This document shows, in pieces, positions 8,595 to 16,544 of a DNA stretch of 64,000 bases. Position 1 is the first letter of the stretch; the number at the start of each line of letters is the position of its first letter. Made by a program: the position numbers and the translations under genes. The notes under the pieces were generated by a model. The model was not told where the DNA came from and made no database searches. It saw nothing but the letters and a program-made list of their open reading frames with translations. The DNA comes from an uncultured Holophagaceae bacterium (GTDB lineage Bacteria; Acidobacteriota; Holophagae; Holophagales; Holophagaceae): assembly GCA_903937385.1 (NCBI GenBank), contig CAIZZF010000030.1:62001-126000 (forward strand), read 5' to 3'.

Positions 8595-9416
8595 CTAGTC
8601 CCGGGCATCCGGGAAGAACAACGCCTGGCCGTAGCGATCCTTGCCGAAGGCCGCGATCACCTTCTGGCCCTTGTCCCGGTGGACCAGCCAGGCCACGAAG
8701 GCCTGGGTCGAGGCAGCATCCGCATGGGGGAAGCGGGCGGGGTTCACGGGGATCAGCGAGATCCGGTTGAGCAGGACCTCGTCCCCCTCCACCAGGATCT
8801 GGAGCTGGATGCGCTCCCGGGCGCCCAGGTAGCTGGCCCGGTCGATGACGGTGTAGGCGCCCCGCTCACTGGCGGCCACCAGGGTCGCCACGTTGCCTTC
8901 GCTGCCCTTTTCGAACACCTGGTACCAGGCTCCCTGGGGCTTCAGGCCGGTCTTGTCCCAGAGCTCCAGCTCTGCCACATGGGTGCCGGACTTGTCACCC
9001 CGGGTGAGGAAGCGCGCGCCCTTGGCGGCCAGCTTCACCAGGGCCGCCGTGGCCGAGGTCATGCCCTTGAGGCCGGCGGGATCGGCAGCGGGGCCGACAA
9101 TGACGAAGTCGTTGTACATGAGGGGAATGCGCCGGGTGCCAAAGCCCTCGGCCACGAACTTCTCCTCCAGGCTTTTCGCGTGGACCAGCACCAGGTCGAA
9201 GCCGCCCCGGCGGGCCATCTCCAGGGCGGCGCCCGTGCCCGCGCCCGCATGGCGCACCGGAATGCCCGTCTCCTTCGTGAAGGCCGTCTCCAGCGCATCC
9301 ACGATGCCCGCATCGATGGGTCCGATGGTGCTGGCCAACATCACGTGGCCGCCCTGCTGCTGGGCTATCAGCACCGTACCCGCCAATAGCCAACCTAAGG
9401 CTGTACGCAGAACCAT
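8595..9416 (-). CDS. tupA: Tungstate/molybdate-type ABC transporter substrate-binding protein (TupA-like)
   Basis: A 273-aa periplasmic binding protein. After a signal peptide (LGWLLAGTVLIAQ) the mature part has the TupA landmarks: STIGPIDAG, GAGTGAALEMARRGGFDLVLVHAKS, EEKFVAEGFG, MYNDFVIVGP, RGDKSGTH and YTVIDRASYL, in the same order as characterised tungstate-binding proteins. The ATG at 9416 was chosen over an upstream one because GGGAGGA sits five bases before it. Tungstate feeds tungsto- or molybdo-enzymes such as aldehyde:ferredoxin oxidoreductases and formate dehydrogenases. No tupB permease or tupC ATPase gene lies nearby, so the transporter partners must be elsewhere. Strong for the family, moderate for oxyanion specificity. 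Confidence 0.85.
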   Translation of the reverse strand: MVLRTALGWLLAGTVLIAQQQGGHVMLASTIGPIDAGIVDALETAFTKETGIPVRHAGAGTGAALEMARRGGFDLVLVHAKSLEEKFVAEGFGTRRIPLMYNDFVIVGPAADPAGLKGMTSATAALVKLAAKGARFLTRGDKSGTHVAELELWDKTGLKPQGAWYQVFEKGSEGNVATLVAASERGAYTVIDRASYLGARERIQLQILVEGDEVLLNRISLIPVNPARFPHADAASTQAFVAWLVHRDKGQKVIAAFGKDRYGQALFFPDARD

Positions 9417-9502
9417 GGCGTCCTCCCGACCGCTCATCGTAGCGCACGATGACTCTGACGGGATACAACGGCCCTGCCGGCCACCAAGCCCTCGGGCTGA
9501 CC

Positions 9503-11089
9503 TCAGGCCAGCTTGAACCGGGCCGTCTGGAACTTCAGCTCGTTGGCGATGCGCGCCAGCGCCTCGATGGTCTGGGCCACCTCATGGATGGTGGCGGCCA
9601 GCTGGGTGGTCGCACTGGCATTCTGGTCGGTGATGTTGGCGGTGGTGCCCACGGCCGCGACCATCTCCTGGCTGGCCTTGAGCTGCTCCTCCATGGCCAG
9701 GGAGATCCCGCGGATGCGGTCCGTGCTGCCCTGGGTGGCCTCCTCGATGGCGTGGAGGCTGCGGCTGACACTCTCCACCGCACCCGTGCCGAGGCCGACG
9801 CGCTCACGGCTCTCCTCGATCTGGGCGGTGATCTCCTTGGCGGCGCTGCCGCTGCGCTCGGCGAGCTTGCGGACCTCCTCGGCCACCACGGCGAAGCCCT
9901 TGCCCTGGGCGCCGGCCTTGGCGGCCTCGATGGCGGCGTTCAGGGACAGCAGGTTGGTCTGCCGGGCGATATCCGCGATCACCAGGGTGATGCGGTTGAC
10001 CTTCTCGGAGGAGTCCTCGATGGCGTTCATGGCCTTGGTGCAGTCGCCGGCGGCACCGCTGCCCTGCGCGCTCATCTCCAGAGAGCCGGCGGCGATCTTT
10101 TCCGCATCCGCAGCGGAGGCCCGGACCTGGGAGATGGAAGCGGACATCTCCTCCAGGGCTGCCGAGGATTGGGTCATGGCCACCCGCTGCCGCTCTGCGC
10201 TCTGGCTCAGGTCCACGGTGGTTGTGTTCATCTGCTCGGCGGTGGCGCTGAGCTCGTGCGTGGCCGAGGCCACCTGCTCCGCGGTGCTGGCCACCTGGGA
10301 GATGGTGTCCCGAAGCTTGCCGACGAAGTGGTTGATCCCGGTGCAGATGGCGCCAAGCTCATCGCTGCCGCTGTAAGTCAGGGTCCGGCTCAGGTCGCCT
10401 TCGCCCTGGCCCATGTCCACCACCAGCGCCTCGATGTCGTCCAGGGGTTGGCGGATGGACTGGGTGATCAGGCGGGACAGCACCGCGACTCCGACCAGGG
10501 TGCAGCCGATGATTGTCAGCATCGCCATCTGGCTGCGGCGATTTCCGTCTTCCAGGTCCTTGCGGAGGCGCCCGATGTCCGTGTCCTGCTTGGCGGCGTA
10601 GGCGGTGATGGCTGCCTCTGCCTGATGGGTGCCTTCCTTGAACTCGGCGATGGCCTGATTGGCCTCCAAGGATGACCTGATCGCCCCGGTTCGCACCCGG
10701 CCCGCCACCTGGGCGAACCCTGCGGCGTAGGCCTCCAGGCTCTGCTCGATGGCGGTCAGGGTCTCCAGATCCTTGGGCTCGGACTCCAGCTTCTTGATCT
10801 GGACCATCCGTTCCCTGGCATGCTCCCGGGCCTCCTGCCACTGCTTCTCATACTTCGCCTGGGCTGCGGCCTCGCTGACGCTCAGAAAGAGATCCTTCTC
10901 GTAGCGCCGCATCATGTTGATGTTGGCCCGCATGCGCTGGGCGTGTTCCACCAGCTTCAGGTCCACCTCAATGATGCGCGAGGTCGTCTGGATGACCTGC
11001 TGCGTGGCAAAGTACCCAACCCCACCGATGAGGGCGACCGCCAGGGCGCATACGCCAAAACCCAGGTTGAGCTTTCTGCTGATTTTCAT
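9503..11089 (-). CDS. Methyl-accepting chemotaxis protein
   Basis: A 528-aa transmembrane chemoreceptor. TM1 is about residues 10-30, followed by a four-helix-bundle type periplasmic sensor to about 187, TM2 at 188-208, HAMP at 209-262 and a long helical signalling domain. The hairpin tip carries the invariant EVRKLAERS motif region ([24 protein letters not shown]). No CheR/CheB-tethering pentapeptide is present at the C-terminus (ends FQTARFKLA). The ATG at 11089 is preferred over an upstream ATG because it gives the normal short basic N-terminus. A sigma-28-like promoter and hairpin leader precede it, fitting co-expression with late flagellar genes. Confidence 0.95.
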   Translation of the reverse strand: MKISRKLNLGFGVCALAVALIGGVGYFATQQVIQTTSRIIEVDLKLVEHAQRMRANINMMRRYEKDLFLSVSEAAAQAKYEKQWQEAREHARERMVQIKKLESEPKDLETLTAIEQSLEAYAAGFAQVAGRVRTGAIRSSLEANQAIAEFKEGTHQAEAAITAYAAKQDTDIGRLRKDLEDGNRRSQMAMLTIIGCTLVGVAVLSRLITQSIRQPLDDIEALVVDMGQGEGDLSRTLTYSGSDELGAICTGINHFVGKLRDTISQVASTAEQVASATHELSATAEQMNTTTVDLSQSAERQRVAMTQSSAALEEMSASISQVRASAADAEKIAAGSLEMSAQGSGAAGDCTKAMNAIEDSSEKVNRITLVIADIARQTNLLSLNAAIEAAKAGAQGKGFAVVAEEVRKLAERSGSAAKEITAQIEESRERVGLGTGAVESVSRSLHAIEEATQGSTDRIRGISLAMEEQLKASQEMVAAVGTTANITDQNASATTQLAATIHEVAQTIEALARIANELKFQTARFKLA

Positions 11090-11097
11090 CGGAGGAT

Positions 11098-11137
11098 CCT
11101 CGGACAAACGCTTCCTCAAAGGGGAAGCACATCCGAG
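11098..11137 (-). other. Hairpin in the chemoreceptor leader
   Basis: Just downstream of the -10 box the minus strand reads CTCGGA...GCTTCC...GGAAGC...TCCGAG, a two-tier hairpin. The inner GCTTCC/GGAAGC stem encloses seven bases. The predicted transcript start near 11131 would cut into the outer stem, so only the inner hairpin is certain to be in the RNA. The same sequence, with the inner hairpin kept, recurs at 15274-15332 without a gene behind it. Confidence 0.5.
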
Positions 11138-11165
11138 GCATCGGCGGATCAGGCGACCGATTTTA
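11138..11165 (-). promoter_or_regulatory. Sigma-28 (FliA)-type promoter of the chemoreceptor gene
   Basis: On the minus strand a TAAA box (11165-11162) lies 16 bases from GCCGATGC (11145-11138), close to the flagellar sigma-28 consensus TAAA-N15-GCCGATAA. It lies about 50 bases upstream of the chemoreceptor ATG, where a late flagellar promoter would be expected, and fliA is encoded in this window. The spacer is one base longer than consensus and the last two -10 bases differ. Confidence 0.65.
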
Positions 11166-11215
11166 TTTTTGACACATTGGTCGGTTAAGTGATCTGCCCG
11201 GAGCGCTCCAGGCTC

Positions 11216-12229
11216 CTAGGGTCGGGCCAGCCCTGCCAGCAGCGCCTTGTGAAAGGCGTCAGGGTCCTGGATCTGCGGGGCATGGCCCAGGGTCGGGAAC
11301 TCCACCAGCCGGGCGTGGGGGATGAGCTTTGCGGCCCTCCGGCCCAGCTCCGGGTAGTGGCCCAGGCGGGCGGCCACGGCGGGGGGCGCCACGTCCTTGC
11401 CGATGGCGGTGGTGTCGAGCTGGCCGATGAGCAGCAGAGTGGGCGGCTGCAGCTGGCTGAACTCTTGGACCACGGGCTGGGTGTAGATCATGTCGTAGAG
11501 CAGGGCCGAGTTCCACGCCACCAGCTCACGCCCCGGGCCCCGGAACAGGCCCGCAAGCATCCGCACGGGGACCTCGAACTCGGGCCGCCACTGGCCGCCA
11601 TAGTAGGTGGCCTGCTCGTAGGCGCGGATGCGCTGGGCCGTGACTCCCAGCTCCCGCTGGTACCACTGGTCCACGGTGAGGGAGGGCACGCCCTCGGCCT
11701 TCCAGTCCTCCAGGCCGATGGGGTTCACCAGGACCACCTGCTCCACCAGCTGGGGAAACATCAGGGCGTAGCGCACGGCCAGCATGCCGCCGGTCGAGTG
11801 GCCCACCAGCGCGGCCTGCTTGATCCCGAGGGACTCCAGCAGGGCCCGGGTGTTGTGGGCCAGCTGCTGGAAGGTGTACTGGTAGTGGGCAGGCTTGGTG
11901 GACTTGCCGAACCCGATCTGGTCCGGGGCCACCACGCGGTAGCCCGCGCCCGTGAGCACCTGGAGGCTGCGCTCCCAGGTGGCAGCGGTAAAGTTCTTGC
12001 CATGCAGCAGCACCACCGTATGGCCGTTAGGCGTCTTTGGTGCGACATCCTGGTAGGCCATCTGCAGTTTCACGCCCTGGGACGTGAAGGCGAACCGCTG
12101 GACCGGGAACGGGTAGTCGAAGCCCTCCAGCTCAGGTCCGTAGACCACCTCGGGAGGGGGCGGCTGGAGCACCGGCGGGGCCGTCATGGCGGGGAAGGTG
12201 AGCGCGAGGACGAGGATGAGGCTCTTCAT
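11216..12229 (-). CDS. Secreted alpha/beta-fold hydrolase
   Basis: A 337-aa alpha/beta hydrolase with a signal peptide (MKSLILVLALTFPAMTA, cleavage near 17-19), so it probably acts in the periplasm or outside. The oxyanion-hole motif is LLHGKNF near residue 75. The nucleophile elbow is GHSTGG with Ser145. The catalytic His is in TLGHAPQIQDP near the C-terminus, and the acid is probably in LLIGQLDTTA. This matches epoxide-hydrolase/haloperoxidase-like lipases and esterases of Pfam Abhydrolase_1; the substrate cannot be told. It is a single gene between the chemoreceptor promoter and an AT-rich spacer. Confidence 0.85.
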   Translation of the reverse strand: MKSLILVLALTFPAMTAPPVLQPPPPEVVYGPELEGFDYPFPVQRFAFTSQGVKLQMAYQDVAPKTPNGHTVVLLHGKNFTAATWERSLQVLTGAGYRVVAPDQIGFGKSTKPAHYQYTFQQLAHNTRALLESLGIKQAALVGHSTGGMLAVRYALMFPQLVEQVVLVNPIGLEDWKAEGVPSLTVDQWYQRELGVTAQRIRAYEQATYYGGQWRPEFEVPVRMLAGLFRGPGRELVAWNSALLYDMIYTQPVVQEFSQLQPPTLLLIGQLDTTAIGKDVAPPAVAARLGHYPELGRRAAKLIPHARLVEFPTLGHAPQIQDPDAFHKALLAGLARP

Positions 12230-12285
12230 GGGGGTGCTCCTCAGCCAGGGTAGTCCCTGGAATCAACACCTGACCCCAGAGGCTT

Positions 12286-12600
12286 GCTTCAAGGGAAACG
12301 GCAAATGCGAAGTCTCGCTCCGGCCGGGGCTGCCGAGAGTTGAGTCATTGAATAGGTTAATTAAATCAATTAATTTGAATATTAATTGAACAGTACGGCA
12401 GATGAAAAGGATGTGATCAATTTAACAATTTATTTATTGTTAAGTAATCATTAACAATAAATATAAAAACAATATTATTATTTTATATTACTGAAAACAA
12501 AGAGGATGGAGAGTGAATTGATGGGTTAAATATGAAAAATATTTATAATTATTATAATTGCATACGTAGCTTAGCTTATATTATTTTTCTTGCGAGATGT
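12286..12600. other. AT-rich intergenic island
   Basis: The 409-bp gap upstream of the lipoprotein gene contains about 270 bases of very AT-rich DNA in an otherwise GC-rich region. The 8-mer TTAACAAT occurs at 12422-12429 and 12451-12458, and its reverse complement ATTGTTAA at 12436-12443. The first and third of these form a perfect inverted repeat with a six-base loop. Further ATTAATT-type palindromes lie at 12355-12390. I see no ORF. It may hold the promoter and regulator or nucleoid-protein sites for the downstream gene, or mark foreign DNA. Confidence 0.6.
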
Positions 12601-12638
12601 GAAAAACTCCTGTGGCGTTCATCACTCCAGGAGCAAGC

Positions 12639-15170
12639 ATGATGTTCCTCCATCGGGTTTCACTCGTGATTGGAATGGGCCTTCTCTTCATTTCCTGCGG
12701 TGGAGGTGGCGGCGGCGCAAGTGCGCCCGTGATCCAGGCCCCGACGGCACTTGCCTACACCACCCTTTCCGCTGTCTATACCAAAGGCATCGCCATCCCG
12801 CCGAATACTCCCAGCAGTGGTGGTGGGGCGGTGGCTTCCTACAGCGTCAGCCCGACGCTTCCCGCCGGATTGAGTCTGAGCGCCAGCACCGGCGTCATCA
12901 GTGGAACGCCGACGACGGTGATGGCCCAGTCCAGTTACCTGGTGACCGCCACGAACAGTGGTGGCAGCGCCCTGGTCGGCCTGATCCTCACCATCAACGA
13001 TGCCCTACCCGCATCCCTGACCTATGCGGTCAATCCCGCGTTCTACCTCAAGGGCACCGCCATCACCCCCAACCTTCCCAGCAACCTGGGTGGGGTTGTG
13101 CAGGCCTATTCCGTTATTCCCGCCCTGCCGCTCGGGTTGGCGCTCAACGGCACCACAGGGGCCATCACGGGTGTTCCAACCGTCGCCACCGCCGAGACCA
13201 CCTTCCGGGTCATGGCCACCAACCTGTTCGGTAGCACCAGCGAAGAGTTGGTCCTTACGGTTGCGGACCCTGCCGCCATTCCTCCCGCGGTCACCAGCCT
13301 CTCCCCCACTCAGGGGCCGGTGGGGACATCGGTGATCATCACGGGTACCAACCTGGGCTTCCCTGGCACGAGCCTATCGCTCAACGGGTTGGTGATCCCG
13401 ACCTTCGTACAGTCGAGCACCCAGATCCTCTTCACGGTGCCCACCGGTGCCAGCACCGGCAACCTGGTGCTCACCACACCCGGGGGGACGGTCGCCAAGG
13501 CGTTCACCGTCAATACGGCCAACACCACCGTGGATCTACGCATCGAAAAAGTGCAGCTTACCCAGAGCTCTCAGACCCTGGACAACGCCCTGCCGATCGT
13601 GGCCGGAAAGGCTGGTCTGATCAGAGTCTTTGTCTTGGCCAATCAGGCTAATACGGCCAAGCCCTCGGTCCAGGTCACCCTGCAGAACAACGGAGTGGCG
13701 GTCCCCGGCTACCCGAAGACCATTGTCTGGACTGGTTCGGGCGTCCCCACGCTCTTGGACGAGTCCCTTCTTACGCAGAGCTGGAACCTTGTGGTTCCGG
13801 GCACGGACCTCACCACGCCCGTGGGTTCTGGCTACAGCGTCAAGGCTGTGGTGGATGCCGCCGGCACCCTGCCGGAAGCCGACAAGACGAACGATACGGT
13901 CACCGTGAAACTGTCTGGGACCACGGTCCCTGTCTTCCGGGTGACCATCTTTCCCGTGGTCCTCTCTAGCGGGACGGGGAACATCTCTGCAGCCAACAAG
14001 GATGCCTGGGCGGCTTGGCTTGCGAATGCCTATCCGGTGGCCAACCTCGATGTTGCAGTTGGCAGTACCTTCACGGGATCCGTGGCCACCCTCCTGTCTG
14101 ATGGGACGAACTGGGAAACACTCCTCAACGACCTCGCGACCAAGCATGCGGCGGATGGTGCCTCGAATCGCTACTACTACGGCGCCCTGAAAGTCAGCTT
14201 CAAGGAAGGCGCTATGGGCTTAGCGTATGCTCCAGACAGTCCTTCGGATTCCTTCTCCCGGCGCACAGCCATCGGCTGGGACAGGACCGATTGGGCGGAT
14301 GGGGCGGGTAACAACTTCCCTGAGGTCTTTGCCCATGAGGTTGGCCACAACATGGGTCGCCTTCATACTCCTTGCGGTGGCGCGGCGCGCCCCGATCCCA
14401 GCTATCCCTACACGGGTGGCCTGATTGGGAAATGGGGCTACGACAGCGTCAACAACCTGTTGATGTCGCCCATGAGCACCCACGACATCATGGGCTACTG
14501 CGAAAACAACTGGGTCAGCGACTATGTGTACAAAAAGATCATGGATTTTCGAGGTGCCACGGGTGGATTCCTCCATGCAGGAGCCGAGGATGATCCGTTG
14601 CCTGCGGACCAGTCCGTCATGCGCGAGTGTCTCATCGTCCGCGGGCTGGTCCACTCAGATGGAACGGTGGAGTTCCTGCCCTCCTTCCGCACCCAGGCTC
14701 TTCCCTCCGCGCCGGTGAAAAAGGGTGAGTACCTCCTAGACTGCCTGGATGCCAAGGGCACCTCCGTATTCACCAGCCCCCTGGAATTGGTGGAGTTCGG
14801 TTGCTGGCCGAAGGGTCGGGAACAGAGCTTCATCGTGGCGTTGCCTCTTGATGCAGCGGTGTTGGACACCCTGGTGGGGCTCAACGTCAGCAAAGAAGGG
14901 ACCGTCCTGGCCAGCCTGAGATCCGTCCTGCCCAGTGCGCGAGCCACCGCAGCCCCGCCCAAGCTCATCCGCCTGTCGGAGGATCAGGTGCAGATCAGCT
15001 GGGACGCCAGCCTCTACCGTGCGGTCATGGTCCGAGATGCGGACTCCGGCGAAGTGGTCGCAATCCTATCCGGGGGAAAGCAGACGATAACCAATAACTC
15101 CAAGCGGTTCGATCTGGTCTTCAGCGATGGTGTCCAGGGCTACACCCTTCGAACTCAGCCCAGCAATTAG
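12639..15170 (+). CDS. Putative metzincin-type metalloprotease lipoprotein with Ig-like domains
   Basis: An 843-aa envelope protein. The start at 12639 has AGGAG five bases upstream and yields a lipoprotein signal peptide with lipobox LFISC (Cys20) followed by a glycine run. Two putative-Ig (He_PIG-like) repeats follow (about 35-120 and 125-210, each ending in TGxIxGxPT). Then an IPT/TIG domain (AVTSLSPTQGPVGTSVIITGTNL, about 217-290), and a CARDB-like segment (about 300-425). The protease part has HEVGHNMGRLH (His566, Glu567, His570, His576) and a Met-turn candidate HDIMGYC (Met618), the metzincin signature. The C-terminal 200 residues are of unknown fold. Function is probably degradation or processing of extracellular protein. 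It is isolated, with an AT-rich leader. Confidence 0.8.
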   Translation: MMFLHRVSLVIGMGLLFISCGGGGGGASAPVIQAPTALAYTTLSAVYTKGIAIPPNTPSSGGGAVASYSVSPTLPAGLSLSASTGVISGTPTTVMAQSSYLVTATNSGGSALVGLILTINDALPASLTYAVNPAFYLKGTAITPNLPSNLGGVVQAYSVIPALPLGLALNGTTGAITGVPTVATAETTFRVMATNLFGSTSEELVLTVADPAAIPPAVTSLSPTQGPVGTSVIITGTNLGFPGTSLSLNGLVIPTFVQSSTQILFTVPTGASTGNLVLTTPGGTVAKAFTVNTANTTVDLRIEKVQLTQSSQTLDNALPIVAGKAGLIRVFVLANQANTAKPSVQVTLQNNGVAVPGYPKTIVWTGSGVPTLLDESLLTQSWNLVVPGTDLTTPVGSGYSVKAVVDAAGTLPEADKTNDTVTVKLSGTTVPVFRVTIFPVVLSSGTGNISAANKDAWAAWLANAYPVANLDVAVGSTFTGSVATLLSDGTNWETLLNDLATKHAADGASNRYYYGALKVSFKEGAMGLAYAPDSPSDSFSRRTAIGWDRTDWADGAGNNFPEVFAHEVGHNMGRLHTPCGGAARPDPSYPYTGGLIGKWGYDSVNNLLMSPMSTHDIMGYCENNWVSDYVYKKIMDFRGATGGFLHAGAEDDPLPADQSVMRECLIVRGLVHSDGTVEFLPSFRTQALPSAPVKKGEYLLDCLDAKGTSVFTSPLELVEFGCWPKGREQSFIVALPLDAAVLDTLVGLNVSKEGTVLASLRSVLPSARATAAPPKLIRLSEDQVQISWDASLYRAVMVRDADSGEVVAILSGGKQTITNNSKRFDLVFSDGVQGYTLRTQPSN

Positions 15171-15228
15171 AGAGAGCGGTTCGGGCGTCAGCCGGTCTCA
15201 GCGCTCGCCTGGTCAGGCGGTCCTCTCA

Positions 15229-15258
15229 GGCTCCTCCTTTCAAACCAAAGGGGGAGCC
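15229..15258. terminator. 12-bp hairpin downstream of the metalloprotease
   Basis: GGCTCCTCCTTT (15229-15240) pairs with AAAGGGGGAGCC (15247-15258) over 12 bp with one G-T pair and a six-base loop. It lies 59 bp after the metalloprotease stop. No T-run follows, so termination is plausible but not certain. Confidence 0.4.
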
Positions 15259-15273
15259 CAGGAGGTGCTCTGG

Positions 15274-15332
15274 GGTGATTCTCGGGGCAGGCGCTTCCTC
15301 AGGGGAAGGACATTCGGAGCATCGGCGGAAAG
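15274..15332 (-). repeat. Second copy of the chemoreceptor promoter/leader element
   Basis: This segment aligns with 11093-11150 at most positions, including CGCTTCCTCA, GGGGAAG and GCATCGGCGGA. The minus strand thus keeps GCCGATGC (15326-15319) and the CTTCC/GGAAG hairpin. The start codon and reading frame that follow in the chemoreceptor copy are lost here, and the TAAA box is weak. It could be a relic of a duplicated chemoreceptor or a promoter for an untranslated RNA. The remainder of 15333-15690 shows nothing I recognise. Confidence 0.5.
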
Positions 15333-15692
15333 GGATCCTGATCCTAATTTCGATGAATTGTTCGCTAAGCGGGCTGGCCCTGCGGGGCGGTGATCCCTGC
15401 CACCCTGAGCGCGATGGGCAGGAGCCGGTGCGTCGTTATGGTCTCCAGCGGCGACCTTCGAGCCTCGGCCGGGAGTGGGCCCGCGGGTCGGGACTTCCTG
15501 TGGGCCGGGTGGGTCTTCCGGATCGTTGGGCAGGACGTCGCGCACCCCTGGCTGTTTCGTTGGCCAGGCTTCGACGCGCCTTGAGGTGGGCCCCTTCGCC
15601 GAACGGCTCAACCTCAACAAGGGCCTTTCAGAGGACTTATTCGCCCTGCGAAAGGGCTTAGTTCGAAATGTCTATATCATTATTTGATTGAT

Positions 15693-15857
15693 GTTAAACC
15701 AAAAATTGTGGCGGCACCAAAGCCCGGAACCTAGCATCTAGTTGATCACCGGGTCCCCTCACTCCGGTCGCCGTCGGGGAGGCGGCAAAGCCCAACTCTT
15801 CCATCCACCTTTGAGTTGGCCGGCCTGCCGTCGGCCCCTTTTTGCAGGAGGTGCGAG
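15693..15857 (+). promoter_or_regulatory. Structured leader upstream of the 82-aa protein
   Basis: The leader contains nested pairings: CCCGG (15723-15727) with CCGGG (15749-15753) enclosing a CTAG/CTAG stem; CCAACTC (15792-15798) with GAGTTGG (15813-15819); and GGCCG (15818-15822) with CGGCC (15832-15836), followed directly by CCTTTTT. The last is terminator-like and sits just before the ribosome binding site. The second and third stems share two bases and so cannot fully form together. GCCGTCGG occurs twice. It does not match a riboswitch class I can name. Confidence 0.45.
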
Positions 15858-16106
15858 GTGACACTCGTGGAAACCCTTGCGGCCCTGACTGCCCGAACCC
15901 CCAGTGGTGGTGGGTTCTGGCTCGGCAACAACTATCTCGTGGTCCGCTACAGCTCGGATCTCTGGGAGTGGGAGTATCGGGGCAACAGCTTCTACGACCT
16001 GCAGGACCTTGCGGAGGAGATCCTGCGGCGCAGCGGTCCGACCTCCCGGTTGGGGCGCTACTTCAATCAGATCATCCCGGACCAGCGGCGAGAGCACCGG
16101 GCCTGA
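15858..16106 (+). CDS. Small aromatic-rich protein of unknown function (82 aa)
   Basis: Begins at GTG 15858, preceded by the very strong AGGAGGTG (15846-15853). The product is an acidic/basic mix rich in Trp and Tyr (FWLGNNYLVVRYSSDLWEWEYRG) followed by a helix (DLQDLAEEILRRSG) and a basic tail. It has no signal peptide, membrane segment or cysteine, so it is presumably a cytosolic globular protein. I do not recognise a family. An upstream ATG at 15816 is in frame but falls inside the terminator-like stem. The gene ends 59 bp before the convergent tRNA-Val. Confidence 0.7.
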   Translation: MTLVETLAALTARTPSGGGFWLGNNYLVVRYSSDLWEWEYRGNSFYDLQDLAEEILRRSGPTSRLGRYFNQIIPDQRREHRA

Positions 16107-16139
16107 GGCCCGAATCAGCATGTGGCCCTGAGACATGAA

Positions 16140-16162
16140 AAAGGCCGCTGATAGCGGCCTTT
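16140..16162 (-). terminator. Intrinsic terminator of tRNA-Val
   Basis: AAAGGCCGCT (16140-16149) pairs with AGCGGCCTTT (16153-16162) around a three-base loop. On the minus strand the stem is followed by TTTTT (complement of 16138-16142), right after the tRNA 3' end. It could also stop transcripts from the plus-strand 82-aa gene. Confidence 0.85.
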
Positions 16163-16164
16163 GT

Positions 16165-16239
<75 letters not shown>

Positions 16240-16251
16240 ATGCGAGGTTCC

Positions 16252-16279
16252 ATTCTAGCGGAACCGGCGCGGCTGTCGA
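16252..16279 (-). promoter_or_regulatory. Sigma-70 promoter of tRNA-Val
   Basis: On the minus strand TCGACA (-35, 16279-16274) and TAGAAT (-10, 16257-16252) are separated by 16 bp; each matches the consensus at five of six positions. The predicted start near 16245 is about six bases before the mature tRNA 5' end. Confidence 0.75.
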
Positions 16280-16325
16280 GGGTGGGTTGCTGGGGGGCCA
16301 GGGGGCTGCCCTCAGCGTCACCTGA

Positions 16326-16466
16326 CTAGGAATTCAGGAGCCACATCACCAGGGCTGCCAGGGTGATGAACGCCAGCAGGAGCCAGCTGTCCGCCTGGGG
16401 GTGGTCGATGGCAAACCGCAGGAAGGGATGGTCCTGATGGGGGTGGTGGGGAAGGTGGGTGCGCAT
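16326..16466 (-). CDS. Small single-pass membrane protein (46 aa)
   Basis: A 46-aa protein starting at ATG 16466, with GGAAG six bases upstream. It has a His/Pro-rich N-terminus (HLPHHPHQDHP) and one C-terminal membrane helix (SWLLLAFITLAALVMWLL). It resembles the 38-aa protein encoded just upstream (HP-D-F pattern, then hydrophobic helix ending W-LL), suggesting a small tandem family. No function is known to me. Confidence 0.55.
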   Translation of the reverse strand: MRTHLPHHPHQDHPFLRFAIDHPQADSWLLLAFITLAALVMWLLNS

Positions 16467-16544
16467 GGCAGCTTCCGTTCCGGGGGGTGGACCCCTCCTA
16501 AAAGATGGGTCGTTCTGCCGGCTGCGCCCGGGAAAAGCCCCCAA

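Noticed and set aside
15693-15800. Possible c-di-GMP (GEMM) riboswitch
   Set aside because: GGCAAAGCC- and CCAAAGCC-like pieces exist, but the GAAA-loop stem and the 3' GGUUxCCG partner are not in the right places.
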